From Sycobia sp. Sy_11 (Eukaryota > Arthropoda > Insecta > Hymenoptera > Epichrysomallidae), in NCBI GenBank assembly GCA_018907035.1, contig JACCIC010000124.1, positions 293,501-357,500 of the forward strand: DNA of 64,000 nt, in the 5' to 3' direction. The notes beneath the pieces are model-generated. The model was not told where the DNA came from. It did not search any database and saw only the letters and a list, made by a program, of their open reading frames with translations. The position numbers and the translations under genes are program-made. Below, one piece after another: positions 34,790-45,505 of this stretch. Each line of letters starts with the position of its first letter. Within the stretch, counting starts at the first letter, position 1.

Positions 34790-34800
<11 letters not shown>
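34709..34800 (+). repeat. Inverted repeat arm, partner at 36,860-36,960
   Basis: Contains aagaaatgtgtgcactaatt, ttcctctatttcggcaag and gattccaaccgc. These recur in reverse complement at 36,860-36,960 with few changes. Outside each arm is (TA)n and inside is (TC)n or (GA)n. Confidence 0.85.
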
Positions 34801-34834
<34 letters not shown>

Positions 34835-34849
34835 TCTCTCCCCCTCTCT

Positions 34850-34917
<68 letters not shown>
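34793..34917. repeat. (TC)n then (TA)n compound microsatellite
   Basis: CT-rich tract with several CC interruptions to about 34,881, then TA repeats. Confidence 0.95.
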
Positions 34918-34920
<3 letters not shown>

Positions 34921-35028
34921 TGCGTGTTCTTTACTTAAAACTCAAATTTTGATTCTCAAACTTTGACCTCCCTCATTATGATGTTTTGTAATTTTTTAAT
35001 ATGAGTGAGGGAGCTGTGTTGGGCGTGC

Positions 35029-35079
<51 letters not shown>

Positions 35080-36268
35080 ACGGGCGCACGTTTAATATGG
35101 AGAAACTAACAATTATTTTTTAAATAATTCTATTTTTATATCAATATTCATCAGTTCTTCTCTTTTTGAAACGTTGCAATTTATTGAATTTTTTCAAATA
35201 TATAATATAATATAAATTCAGTTCATTTTATTATCTGCTGAAAATGGGTTACTAAAGATATTTTAAATACAATGCATAATATTCATTAATATTAACTGCA
35301 TCTAAATTGTATAAAAAAGGAATTATTTGTAATTATAAAACAGGAATATAACATGCACATAAAAAGTTCTATTGATCTATTTATTTTAATGTTTTAGATC
35401 TATCTCGGATTAAAAAATCATATAAACATATAGTTTATCTAAATGAAATGATGTTCTGTTATAAATATTAAAAAATTTAAAAGAATAAACAATTTTTATT
35501 CATAATGTATGTACTAGAATGAACAATAAATGTATAAGAATATATTGTACATGCTAGCTGTAAATACTTTTTTAACATTTAACTTAATTAAAAATGATTT
35601 ACACAGAACTTTATATTTTATGTATATATTGTAATGTAGTATATTATTTATATTTAAAATTTTATTTTCAATATAGTTTCTAAAAATAATTACATATTTA
35701 TATGTGTAATAAACCAATCACTTTATTAAGCTGTATATAATTTTGATATAGAAACGCGATAATTTCATATTTCATAAAACCTAATGTATATTAAATAAAA
35801 ATTTACCTGATGTTTAATTTTAAAAATTTTATTTCAAATTCAATAAATATACGTTTAATCACTTTTTTATTATACCTAAACTATAATAAACGCATATGCT
35901 CCATAAACCCTCAATATATTCGTTTATTTTGATTGTAATATCACAAGAATTTTATGAATTTGTCATAAATTTATTATGTGTAATAATTCTGTCGATTAAA
36001 AATTGGAGAGTGGTGATTCCAATAAAATATTATAATGCTTACACATTAATGATTTGTTTATTTGAAATTTTTAGCATTTTTCGAATATTCTCATAACACG
36101 GTATATAAGGTTTCGTACGCTTATCGCTCAAACAGTCGAATTTATACCACGCCGACACGGAGATATGGTACGCTTTCTTGAAGCGACACCTGAAGCACAC
36201 GAAGATGAGCTGTTATTGTAACAGAGCTGGCAGAGATGAATATTTATATTTATATAAATATAAATATG

Positions 36269-36273
<5 letters not shown>
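34918..36273. other. AT-rich spacer with (TG)n tract
   Basis: No supported gene. (TG)n at about 35,031-35,077. A possible promoter-like ggtatataagg occurs near 36,101-36,111 before a short less AT-rich block, but no ORF of credible composition follows. Confidence 0.5.

Positions 36274-36324
<51 letters not shown>
36274..36324. repeat. (TA)n microsatellite
   Basis: Uninterrupted TA dinucleotides. Confidence 0.95.
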
Positions 36325-36326
<2 letters not shown>

Positions 36327-36471
36327 TCCGTTAGCTTTTGCGGTCGGCGAGCAGAGAGAACGTTTCAATCGACAGCATTAGTTTTTTTTCATCATAATCG
36401 CAATATGACTTTACATTTGTATATTACTTTATAACATTTTTCTTAACTGTCACAGTTGAATCTGCAATTAG

Positions 36472-36492
36472 ATTTGCGCTATATGCAAACAA

Positions 36493-36554
<62 letters not shown>

Positions 36555-36571
36555 GCATATAGTGCAAATCG
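36472..36571. repeat. Fold-back hairpin around a (TA)n tract
   Basis: gatttgcgctatatgc...ccatcatatata on the left is complementary to tatatatgatgg...gcatatagtgcaaatc on the right. The arms flank about 50 bp of TA repeats, which are self-complementary, so the whole 100 bp can fold as one long hairpin. Confidence 0.8.
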
Positions 36572-36762
36572 AGTTTTATGTTTGTTTTTGTGCGTTGTTT
36601 TCGAAATAAATTAATAATTTATTTTATTCAATTTATCATTTTTTATATAATGATGTACAAAAGGAATTACTTTATTTTTAATAATAGTTTTTTGTCAGTC
36701 TTTGTTATTCAATAAAATTTTGTATGATATTAATATGATAAACGTTACAGTTTACAATGTGT

Positions 36763-36764
36763 GC

Positions 36765-36854
<90 letters not shown>
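36763..36854. repeat. (TG)n microsatellite
   Basis: About 46 TG dinucleotides followed by a short (GA)n tract. The open frames over it on both strands are artefacts. Confidence 0.95.
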
Positions 36855-36858
<4 letters not shown>

Positions 36859-36859
36859 A

Positions 36860-36951
36860 TGGAGAGAGAGAGAGAGAGATGAATGGATTTTGATGGCGGT
36901 TGGAATCGGTCCGAACTTGCCGAAATAGAGGAAAAATTAGTGCATACATTT

Positions 36952-36960
<9 letters not shown>
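36860..36960 (-). repeat. Inverted repeat arm, partner at 34,709-34,800
   Basis: Reverse complement of the left arm. Together they bound a segment of about 2.25 kb. Confidence 0.85.
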
Positions 36961-37006
<46 letters not shown>

Positions 37007-37034
37007 TAAACGAATATCGTAACAGCTTTAGATG

Positions 37035-37440
37035 GAAATTGAATATTCATTCCTAAAACCATGCAAAGTCCATAAAGATCATGGTTTGTTCAATTTTCCT
37101 TAAGAAAATAAAAATACTTGCAAAAAAATTTTAAACAATAATCATAGAGCTCATTTAAATACATATTTTTTGTTCTATACAGTTTTCGGTGCAAATAATA
37201 TTTCTCGACAAAGTTCAGTTTCGGAAACTATTCCGTTTCGGAGTCCCGTGAACGGTTCCCCGCATATACTCGATGCAGGTATCTTCGTATACATTTTTTC
37301 GAGAAATATAGCTTCTAGAGACGAATTAAATAGAATAAAAAATATGTATTTTAATGAGATGTACAATGATTTTTTAAAATACATTTTTGTAAACTTTAAT
37401 ATTTCCCGAGATATGTCCAAAAGACTCTGTGTTTAATGTT
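37035..37440 (+). repeat. ~400-bp diverged direct repeat, copy 1
   Basis: Aligns to 38,060-38,410 in the same orientation. Shared landmarks: ccataaa(g/a)atcatggtt, caaaaatcatagagctcatt, aaatacatatttttt, gttctata, tttcgg(a)gt(t)cccg and atgtattttaatgag/ttttgataag. Many substitutions, so it is old. Confidence 0.75.
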
Positions 37441-37739
37441 TTTAACTTGAGAATTAAATTTTCATCAAACGACACTACGATAATTTTAATCGGCATCCAA
37501 AAAAATCAAATAATCGATTATGCACGTCTTTCGGAAGTTCATCCACGATCTCTGTTATAGACTCACATAGCAATTTTTATTGGATCAAGCTTGCTGTGAG
37601 CACGCATTTAGACTGCCGATGATCGCAATAGCCTTGGAGCAAGGCTAAATTATCAAAAAATTTTCGCGAAATTTACATCGCAGCGATCATACTGCAAGCA
37701 TGCACTATTAAAAAATATTTTTTTTAAATTCATACTGTT

Positions 37740-37800
37740 ATTACTTTTAATATATATATATATATATATAAACATCTGCCGTCTCGGCTTCACTAAAAAT
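37740..37800 (-). mobile_element. Possible decayed Helitron 3' end
   Basis: On the minus strand, gtgaagccgagacggcagatg resembles the Helitron 3' hairpin region gcgaagccgagacgggggatg of copy I, but the terminal CTAG is lost. It abuts a TA tract. Confidence 0.35.
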
Positions 37801-38059
37801 AGTAATGTAACCAATTTATTAAACAGTTAAATAATTAATATGTAAATAATTCTCTATAAATCTATATTCCTATAGATAATTTCATCCTCTGAGAATATTT
37901 CTCGAAAAATAATCAAAAATTTAATCTTGGGGTACCTCTAAAGCATCGACAGTGGTGTGACTGTATTGAATAAGTCCTCTCACTATTTTCTTGAAAATTT
38001 ACAAACTTATATTTTTTGGAGCGCGGATTCTTAACATCATAATAACCTTAGATCAAAAT

Positions 38060-38445
38060 TAAATATGTATTCCCAAATCGACGAAAACTCCATAAAAATC
38101 ATGGTTTTCTGAATTTATCTTAGAAAATGAAAAAATTTAATATTTAAAACAAAAATCATAGAGCTCATTAAAATACATATTTTTTTGTTCTATATAATTA
38201 TTCGATATAAACTATATATTTTTGGAGAAAAGTTCAACATTTCCGTTTCGGGGTTCCCGGAACAATTCTACGTTTATACGAAATATAGATACATTCGAAT
38301 ACATTTATCTTGAGAAATGCTGTTTGTAGAAATTCAGCGCATAGTACAAAAAATGTATTTTGATAAGATCTACAACTTTTGTTTGAAATACTTTTTGTAA
38401 ATTGAAGTACACTAAAACAAAATTTGATAATTTTAAATAAATACA
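38060..38445 (+). repeat. ~400-bp diverged direct repeat, copy 2
   Basis: Second copy of the segment at 37,035-37,440, spaced about 1.03 kb from it. The open frames over it are not conserved between the copies, which argues against coding. Confidence 0.75.
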
Positions 38446-38674
38446 TTTCGTCGAATTCAAAGAACGAAGAATTTGTTTAATATAAACAACTGTTTTTCGT
38501 TAAGAAAAATATATATTTAAATGTATTAACTGATTTAGTTGAAACGATATTTTTAATTTAAAAAAATATTCTAAATTGTCTAAATAGAATTTATTTAGGT
38601 AGCTAAATCAATTTCATTTTCTTATAATCATTAAATTGCATTTCATAAGCATATCATTAGTTTTCATATTTGAA
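38446..38674. other. No recognisable feature
   Basis: AT-rich spacer. Confidence 0.5.
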
Positions 38675-39014
38675 ATTAATAAATATTTTTTTATTGGTCT
38701 TACAGTCCAATCAATTCAATCTAAAAATAAAAAATAAATAAAAATAAAAATAAATAAAAATTAAATAAAAATTAAAAGTAAAGTGCACTTTACTAACAAA
38801 GAATTTTTTCAGCTAATATTTTATTTTCAGATTAGTCTACGAGGGTGAATGTAAACAAGGACAGTCTGACTGTCATTATAATTTTAATTTAATTTTTAAT
38901 TTAATTTTTATTTTTAATTTTTATTTTATTTTTATTTATTTTTATTTTTATTTATTTTTTATTTTTAGATTGAATTGATTGGACTGTAAGACCAATAAAA
39001 AAATATTTATTAAT
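38675..39014. mobile_element. Palindromic MITE with TTAA edges
   Basis: Both ends show TTAA (38,676-38,679 and 39,010-39,013) next to inverted arms that begin TAAATATTTTTTTATTGGTC and stay complementary for over 60 bp. The arms run into A/T-rich stretches (aaataaaaataaa on one side, its complement on the other). A unique middle part (aaagtgcacttt...cagctaatatttt...gattagtct) is shared in reverse orientation with 13,077-13,400. No coding content. Confidence 0.8.
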
Positions 39015-39291
39015 ATGTATATGGGCAGTCGACATAAGTACAATTAAATTATTTTCATATTTGGTTAGTGAAAAATAAAAATGTGTCCAAAATTTTTTCG
39101 TCAGGTGTATCCAGGATTTTCATCGCAATTAATGCATGCCTCTACCGGTTGCTACCTTTACAATGAGATTCTGAACCTTTATAATTATATATGTAAAGTT
39201 TGAACGGCTGAGATTTTGCGTTTCAAATTAATTTGCGTTGCGCTATCTACAATACTAATATAATATTATGTATTTATTTATATATATTATA
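39015..39291. other. No recognisable feature
   Basis: AT-rich spacer ending in the TA target site of the mariner. Confidence 0.5.
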
Positions 39292-40601
39292 TTAGGAGTG
39301 TGAATAAGTCTTTCCCATTTTTTGTAAGAGATGGCGCCACCAATACTGTGCGAGTATTCAATGGTTACGTATGTCATAATCAAAGCTTATTCATATGTCA
39401 ACAATTCCATACTAACACATTAGTTAAAATTTTTTCGCATCATAAATTTTTGATGAAAATGTGAATTTGAATTATTATTGTGAAAATGTCGAAATTTGAG
39501 CCGAGTCGACGTCATTTGCGAGAAGTTTCACTTTATTGGTTCAATTTGAAGAAATCTGCTGCCGAGACGCATCGATTGCTTCAGGATGCTTATGGAGAAG
39601 GTTGTGTCGATGATTCAAGTGTTCGCGGATGGTTTCGACGCTTCAAAAGCGGTGATTTCGACATGGAAGACAAGGAGCGTTCCGGGCGGCCGCAAATCTT
39701 TGAAGATCGAGAATTGGCGACTTTGCTTGATGAAGATTCTTGTCAAACGCAAGAAGAACTTGCTGAAGCATTGGGAGTTGACCGAACAACCATTTCCAAG
39801 CGTTTGAAAGCCATGGGAATGATCCAAAAGCAAGGAAATTGGGTGCCGTACGAACTGAAGCTGAGGGACGTCGAACGGCGTTTTTTCACTTACGAACAGC
39901 TGCTTCAGCGACATAAAAGAAAGGGTTTTCTGCATCGTATCGTGACTGGCGATGAAAAGTGGATACGTTACGATAATCTAAAGCGAAGAAAATCATGAGG
40001 ACTACCCGGCCATGCATCATCATCGACGGCCAAGCCAAATATTCATGGCGCCAAGCTCATGCTCTGTATATGGTGGGACCAGCTAGGTGTGGTTTACTAT
40101 GAGCTTCTGAAACCGAATGAAAGGATCACAGGCGAGGTCTATCGACGACAATTGATGCCTTTGAGCCGCGCACTGCGAGAAAAACGGCCACAATACTCCG
40201 ACAGGCACGACAAAGTTATTTTGCAACATGACAATGCTCGCCCACATGTTGCACCGCCGGTGAAAACATACTTCGAAACGCTCAAATGGGAAGTCCTACC
40301 CCACCCGCCGTATAGTCCAGACGTTGCTCCGTCTGATTACCATCTCTTCAGATCGATGACGCATGGGGCCTGGCTGACCAGCACTTCCATTCCTACGAGG
40401 AAGCCAAAAAATGGGTGGATGACTGGATAGAGGCCAAACCGGTCGAATTTTTTCGCAACGGGATTCGTATGTTGCCAGAAAGATGGAAAAAAGTTGTAGC
40501 TAGCGATGGCCAATACTTTCAATAATTCATTTATAACCATTTTTTCACAATAAAGGCTCAAAATTTGAAAAAAAACGGGAAAGACTTATTCACATACCTG
40601 A
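39292..40601 (+). mobile_element. Full-length mariner (1310 bp)
   Basis: Terminal inverted repeats TTAGGAGTGTGAATAAGTC (left) and TCAGGTATGTGAATAAGTC (right, reverse complement), flanked by TA on both sides (39,290-39,291 and 40,602-40,603), the mariner target duplication. The length is typical of mariner. It carries one transposase gene with two lesions. The truncated copy at 61,187-61,887 is closely related. Confidence 0.93.
39486..40525 (+). pseudogene. Mariner transposase, two lesions
   Basis: The protein would be about 345 aa. The N-terminal helix-turn-helix region is intact (QTQEELAEALGVDRTTISKR). The DD34D catalytic triad is present: TGDEKW near 39,950, LQHDN near 40,226, and APSDYHLF near 40,335, with exactly 34 residues between the second and third Asp. 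Lesion 1 is an in-frame TGA at 39,996-39,998 where the 61 kb sister copy has TGG (Trp). Lesion 2 is a two-base gain in a G-rich run near 40,364, after which the correct frame continues to TAA at 40,523-40,525. Start chosen at ATG 39,486. Not functional as it stands. Confidence 0.9.
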
Positions 40602-40614
40602 TATAATACATAAG

Positions 40615-40960
40615 AAAACAATGTAAATATAATTATTCTTAATTGCAATATAACATCTATCATACGTTTACATAGTTGTAGATTACGAAAATGACGGTGT
40701 AATAAGTTAAGATACTACAGTTCAATTTTATATTTTGTTTCAATTATACAAAATTAAACATATTTTTTTAAAATATTTCTTTAAAGCAAATAAATATTTT
40801 TCAAATTAAGAACCGAATATCTTAAAACAAATTTTTATTTTTCATACATCAAATATATTTACTGTATTTAAATAAACATGTCAGTATTTTAAATATATAA
40901 ATGTTTTATTTCCAATAAATGGTCTACTAATATTATATGAATAAACCATTTGTTTAATTT
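40615..40960 (+). repeat. AT-rich dispersed repeat, copy B
   Basis: Partner of 2,755-3,105. It starts immediately right of the mariner, so the mariner may have inserted at its edge. Confidence 0.75.
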
Positions 40961-41633
40961 AAAAAGTATGTATTTAAATGGATTAAATTTTACATTAAAG
41001 AAAATCTGCAGAGACAGTAAATGTAACAATCGATCAATTTCATTATTAATTGAAAATTATAAAAAGAAATTAGATGTCTGGAATAATGCTTATTATGCTT
41101 AAGAACATAAGAAGACCTTAACAGAAACAGAATTAATTGAACGCGTTCTTTGTCTGAAGTTTACAATTAAATATCTTCTATCTTGCAAATATTTAGAACT
41201 AAAAAAATGTATATTAGAAGGTCTAATTGCTAGAATTGTATATTTATATATTTTGAACGGATTAGTTTGTTTTGTCTTCGTTCATACTTAAATTTTTAAT
41301 GTATTATAATTAAATTAAATATAATTTCATGTATTATATTTAATTCGTAATTTTTTCTGCTTAACAAAAACAATTATAATAACAATTATATTGCAACAAA
41401 ATTGCTTTGATAAAATTAACTTAACATTGAGATAATAATAATGACTATTATCAGCAATGTATTTGTATTTATAATTTGAATAGCTCTAGAAATATATGCT
41501 AATTGTAGAGTAAACTTTTTTCAAAACGATTTTCAATAATTATTTGATTGCTTTTCATATTTTGGAAGCATGCTATAAGTATAATCAATAATCATATTTG
41601 ACACATACGAATCATATATAAGAGAAGGTGACC

Positions 41634-41669
<36 letters not shown>

Positions 41670-42032
41670 GAGAGAGAGAGAAGAAAACTGTGGAGAAAAC
41701 ACCAAGAGGATTAACAGGGATTCGATTACCCGATACTAATGGGACCTGCATACAGTATGTGGACACGTTCACTCGATACCTCACCTTGCCGCTCTCTCAC
41801 TCTTCTTGACCTGTCCCTCCGCAGGCATCCACACATTGTACAGGGCTTAGCTTAGCAGTTTACACACACACACACACACACACGCGCGCGCGCGTGGAAT
41901 ACGTGGATAAAATTTTAAGGCGGTCGGTGCTGTAATTTCGGCGCTATAAAGGACATACACATACATACATTCTTTTTTATATATATACATATATCTACTG
42001 ATTAAATATTTATGAACTAATAAATATTAATA

Positions 42033-42038
<6 letters not shown>
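40961..42038. other. Unassigned spacer with (GA)n tract
   Basis: AT-rich to about 41,620. A (GA)n tract lies at 41,633-41,681. Then comes a short balanced block and a (CA)n/(CG)n tract at 41,863-41,894. The open frame at 41,533-41,784 is microsatellite-driven. No gene is supported. Confidence 0.5.

Positions 42039-42108
<70 letters not shown>
42039..42108. repeat. (TA)n microsatellite
   Basis: About 35 TA dinucleotides next to segment S. Confidence 0.95.
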
Positions 42109-42109
<1 letters not shown>

Positions 42110-42112
<3 letters not shown>

Positions 42113-42436
42113 GTATAGATGTCAGTTGTTTTCTCTTTCGCTCGGTCCTTCGCTTCCCCTACTTCCCCTCTTCGGCATCGTGTCGGTAAGCCACCTTGTC
42201 CCTCCCCTGAACAGCAGCCTGTACACGCGCCCGCTGTTTCTCCTTCTTTACTGTGATGCCTTAATTATATTTATGTATTAAATGTCCGAATAGCTATTCG
42301 GACATTTTTCAGCAGTGCGCTACATTTATCGATAGTCGAGATTACAGACGGACCTTGTTCGTGATTCTGCCGCAAAATCTGGCGCTGTCACGGAACCAAC
42401 GTCGCCTATGTCTCTGGCAATCTCGGTTCATCTCTG
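42110..42436 (-). repeat. Helitron segment S, minus orientation
   Basis: Reverse complement matches 34,352-34,658: agatgaaccgagattgcc, acaaggtccgtctg(c/t)aat, actgctga(t/a)aaatgtccgaatag and gatgccgaagaggggaagtag are shared. Both copies end in a (TA)n tract. Confidence 0.85.
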
Positions 42437-42610
42437 TTAATACCAGGCCAGCTCAAGTGAATGTACATATCCAACTTTGGGATTCGTATCCTAAAGAAGG
42501 TGTGACGTTAGTTGGTATTACCTTTCTTGTTCTTCAGGTTAATCTGACACTACTCTCACACCTTATAAATATCATTTAATTTTTGTAAATGTTATTTTCT
42601 CTTACGTGGG

Positions 42611-42655
<45 letters not shown>

Positions 42656-43099
42656 TTCTCCTTCTCTGATAAAATGGTTCTGTATGCCAAATCATACTGA
42701 ATATAGTTTGTGACGACAAATTATATTTTTATTTTTATACATTCTATTCACTTTAGAATTGTGACAAGTGACTATGTTTTTTTTGGTCCAAACAAAAGAA
42801 ATGATGGCAAAATAGGGTTCTTTACCAACACCTCGAAATTATGTATATATAAATAAAATATAAGGTCTATTGCCTATTTAATAAATTGCCTATTTAAAAA
42901 ATATGCTATGCGCATACTAACATTTTGCTTGAATTTCAGTTAACATCACTACGAAAATATTCACGGTATTTAATTGAAAAAACGGAAATATAAAAAGTAT
43001 ATATATATATATTATATTGTACATGTTATATATACATATTTTAAATACGGTTACTACTGAGTAATGTTGTATTGGCGTGTACGAGCGGTTGATTACAAT

Positions 43100-44440
43100 A
43101 TTCCGTTGCCTCAAGACGAATTTTATACGCAGTTCTGTTCGGAGGATAGAATGCGATGTCCAGGTGTCTCTGGACGATTTCTACGGGGAATATTGTATTT
43201 GGTTGATGGAAAACGAGATCCAGGTATGAGGAAATCAAATTCTATGGGAAGATTCGTATTGGGACGGTAAAATACAATATCTAGATCTTTCCAAACGACT
43301 TCTATGTGGAGTATTGTGTTTAGTCGTTAGGAAGCGATGCAGCTTTCTCGGGACGACTTCTACTGGAACTATCGCGTTTAGTTAGTAGGAAACGACGTTT
43401 AGATATGTTGGGACAACTTCTATGGGGAGTTTAGTGTTCGGATCAGAGAATGCGATTTCCAGGTGTTATGGATCGACTTCGGCAGGGAGTTTCATATTCG
43501 GACGGTAGAAGATGATGTCCAAGTATGACGAGACGATTTTCTGCAATGGAGAAAATTGTACTTTCGAGTTCAAGCGGTAGAAAAAATGCGCAAGTGCCTC
43601 GAGATAACGTTTACAGAGAGCATAATATTCGGACTATAGGAAATATCTCGAAACGACTGTTATAGAGAGTTTTGTGTTGGGGAGATAGAATACAATTTTC
43701 AGTTATTCCAGGAGGACTCTTACTGAGAGTGCGCGTGTTCGAATGATAGAATACTAATCTCTTCATAGAAGTCGTAATGACATACCTGGACATCGTTTCC
43801 CACCAACTATACATGACACTCCCCGTAGAAATCGGAATCTGGAAATCGCATTTTATCATCCGAAAACGAAACTCTCCGTAGAAGATGACCCCATATACCT
43901 GAACTTCGTTTATTATCAACTAAACACGATACTCCCCGCAGACATCGTCCCGTTATACCTGTACATCATCTTCTGCCCTCCGAACACGAAATTCCCCGTA
44001 GAAGTCGTTCCAACACATCTGGAAATCGCATTCTATCATCCGAACATGAAACTTCCCCTAGAAGTTGTTCCGACATACCTAAACATGGTTTGCTACCAAC
44101 TAAACACGATAATCCCAGTAGAAGTCGGCCCGAGAAAGCTAGCATCACTTTGTAACGACTAAACACAATACTTCACGTAGAAGTCGTTCGGAAAGACCTA
44201 GATATCGTATTTTACCGTCCCAACACGAATCTTCCCATAGAAGTTGATTTCCTCATACCTGGATCTCGTTTTCCATCAACTAAATACAATATTCCTCGTA
44301 GAAATCGCCCAGAGACACCTGGACATCGCATTCTATCATCCGAACGCACAACTGCGTATAGAAATCGTCTTGAGGCAACGCAATATCGTAATCAACCACC
44401 CGTAAACGCCAATACAATATTACTCAGTAGAAACCGTATT
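43100..44440. repeat. ~60-bp tandem array with orientation switch
   Basis: Units contain acgacttctacgggga..., gttcggatgatagaatgcgatttccagg and gttgataggaaacgatgtcc. Starts of the acgacttct core near 43,295, 43,353, 43,413 and 43,473 give 58-60 bp spacing. Units left of about 43,750 run forward and those right of it run reversed. Related arrays lie at 13,680-14,330 and 55,395-56,140. Confidence 0.85.
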
Positions 44441-44479
44441 TAAAATATGTATATATAACATATACAATATAATATACAT

Positions 44480-44518
<39 letters not shown>

Positions 44519-44879
44519 TTTTTATATTTCCTTTTTTTTTCAATTAAATACCGTGAATATTTTCGTAGTGATGTTAACTGAAATTCAAGCAAAATGTTGG
44601 TTTGCGCATAGCATGTTTTTTAAATAGGCGATGGATATTACCTTTTCATGCAGAAGTGACGATATATTTTATTTATATATACATAGTTTCGAGGTTATCG
44701 GTAAAGAACCTTATTTTGCCATCATTTCTTTTGTTTGGACCAAAAAAAACATAGTCACTTGTCACAATTCTAAAGTTAATAGAATGTATAAAAATAAAAA
44801 TATAATTTGTCGTCACAAACTATATTCAGTATGATTTGGTATACAGAACCATTTTATAAGAGAAGGAGAAACAAAAACA

Positions 44880-44894
44880 AAGAGATGGTGACAG

Positions 44895-44952
<58 letters not shown>
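44880..44952. repeat. (GA)n microsatellite in the right palindrome arm
   Basis: GA repeats with one interruption, the counterpart of the (TC)n tract at 42,617-42,655 in the left arm. Confidence 0.95.
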
Positions 44953-44955
<3 letters not shown>

Positions 44956-45126
44956 CCCCACGTAAGAGAAAATCAAATTTACAAAAATAAGAATACATAA
45001 GGTGTGAGAGTAGTTTCAGATTAACCTGAAGAACAAAAAAGGTTATACCGACTAACGTTACACCTTCTTTAGGATACAAATCACAAAATTGGATACGAAC
45101 ATTCACATGAGCTGGCCTGGTATTAA

Positions 45127-45381
45127 TACTTTAAGCCGACTACATTGAGTTGATGTTTGTGATTCAAGATGCCACCTAGTGGCCGCTAGTAAAACTGACC
45201 ATTATAACTGTTAACTCAATTCATTGTGAAAAGTAAAATGATTTTCAAGAAAAAACATAGCCTATGTCTTTCCCAAAATAATATAGAATCTATATGTCAA
45301 ATTTCAGAACAATCGGTTCAGTAGTTTTTTCGGTTATCGCGTACAAACAAAAACACGTTTTGTCTTTATAAATTAGTATGA
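45127..45381 (-). mobile_element. Helitron 5' module, minus orientation (copy II)
   Basis: Reverse complement matches 34,087-34,351 and 54,427-54,695 closely: the tcatactaatttataaaga start, the aactactgaaccgat core, gacataggctatgtttt, and the cactaggtggc block. Pentamer atatc-type repeats adjoin its outer end (45,382-45,450). It reads inward into the palindrome. Confidence 0.8.
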
Positions 45382-45459
45382 TATGATATGATATGATAGT
45401 ATGATATGATATGATATGAAGTATGATATGATATGATATATGATATGATGTATATATAA

Positions 45460-45505
<46 letters not shown>

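Larger units (their letters stand above)
42437..45126. mobile_element. 2.69-kb near-perfect palindrome (fold-back element)
   Basis: The left arm starts TTAATACCAGGCCAGCTCA and the right arm ends with its reverse complement. From outside in, both arms carry the gattcgtatcctaaagaagg block, a (TC)n/(GA)n tract, gttctgtatgccaaatcata, the gcttgaatttcagttaaca block, a (TA)n tract, and then ~60-bp tandem units that run head-to-head and meet near 43,750. Arms differ mainly in microsatellite length and scattered substitutions. TTAA borders both edges. It lies inside a minus-strand Helitron copy (5' module at 45,127-45,381, segment S at 42,110-42,436). No transposase. Confidence 0.85.

Noticed and set aside
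36752..36949. Open frames of Val-Cys or His-Thr repeats on both strands
   Set aside because: Translations of the (TG)n microsatellite.
43100..44440. Regular ~60-bp repeats resembling a CRISPR array
   Set aside because: Units are contiguous with no conserved short repeat and unique spacer pattern, they switch strand, and the genome is eukaryotic.
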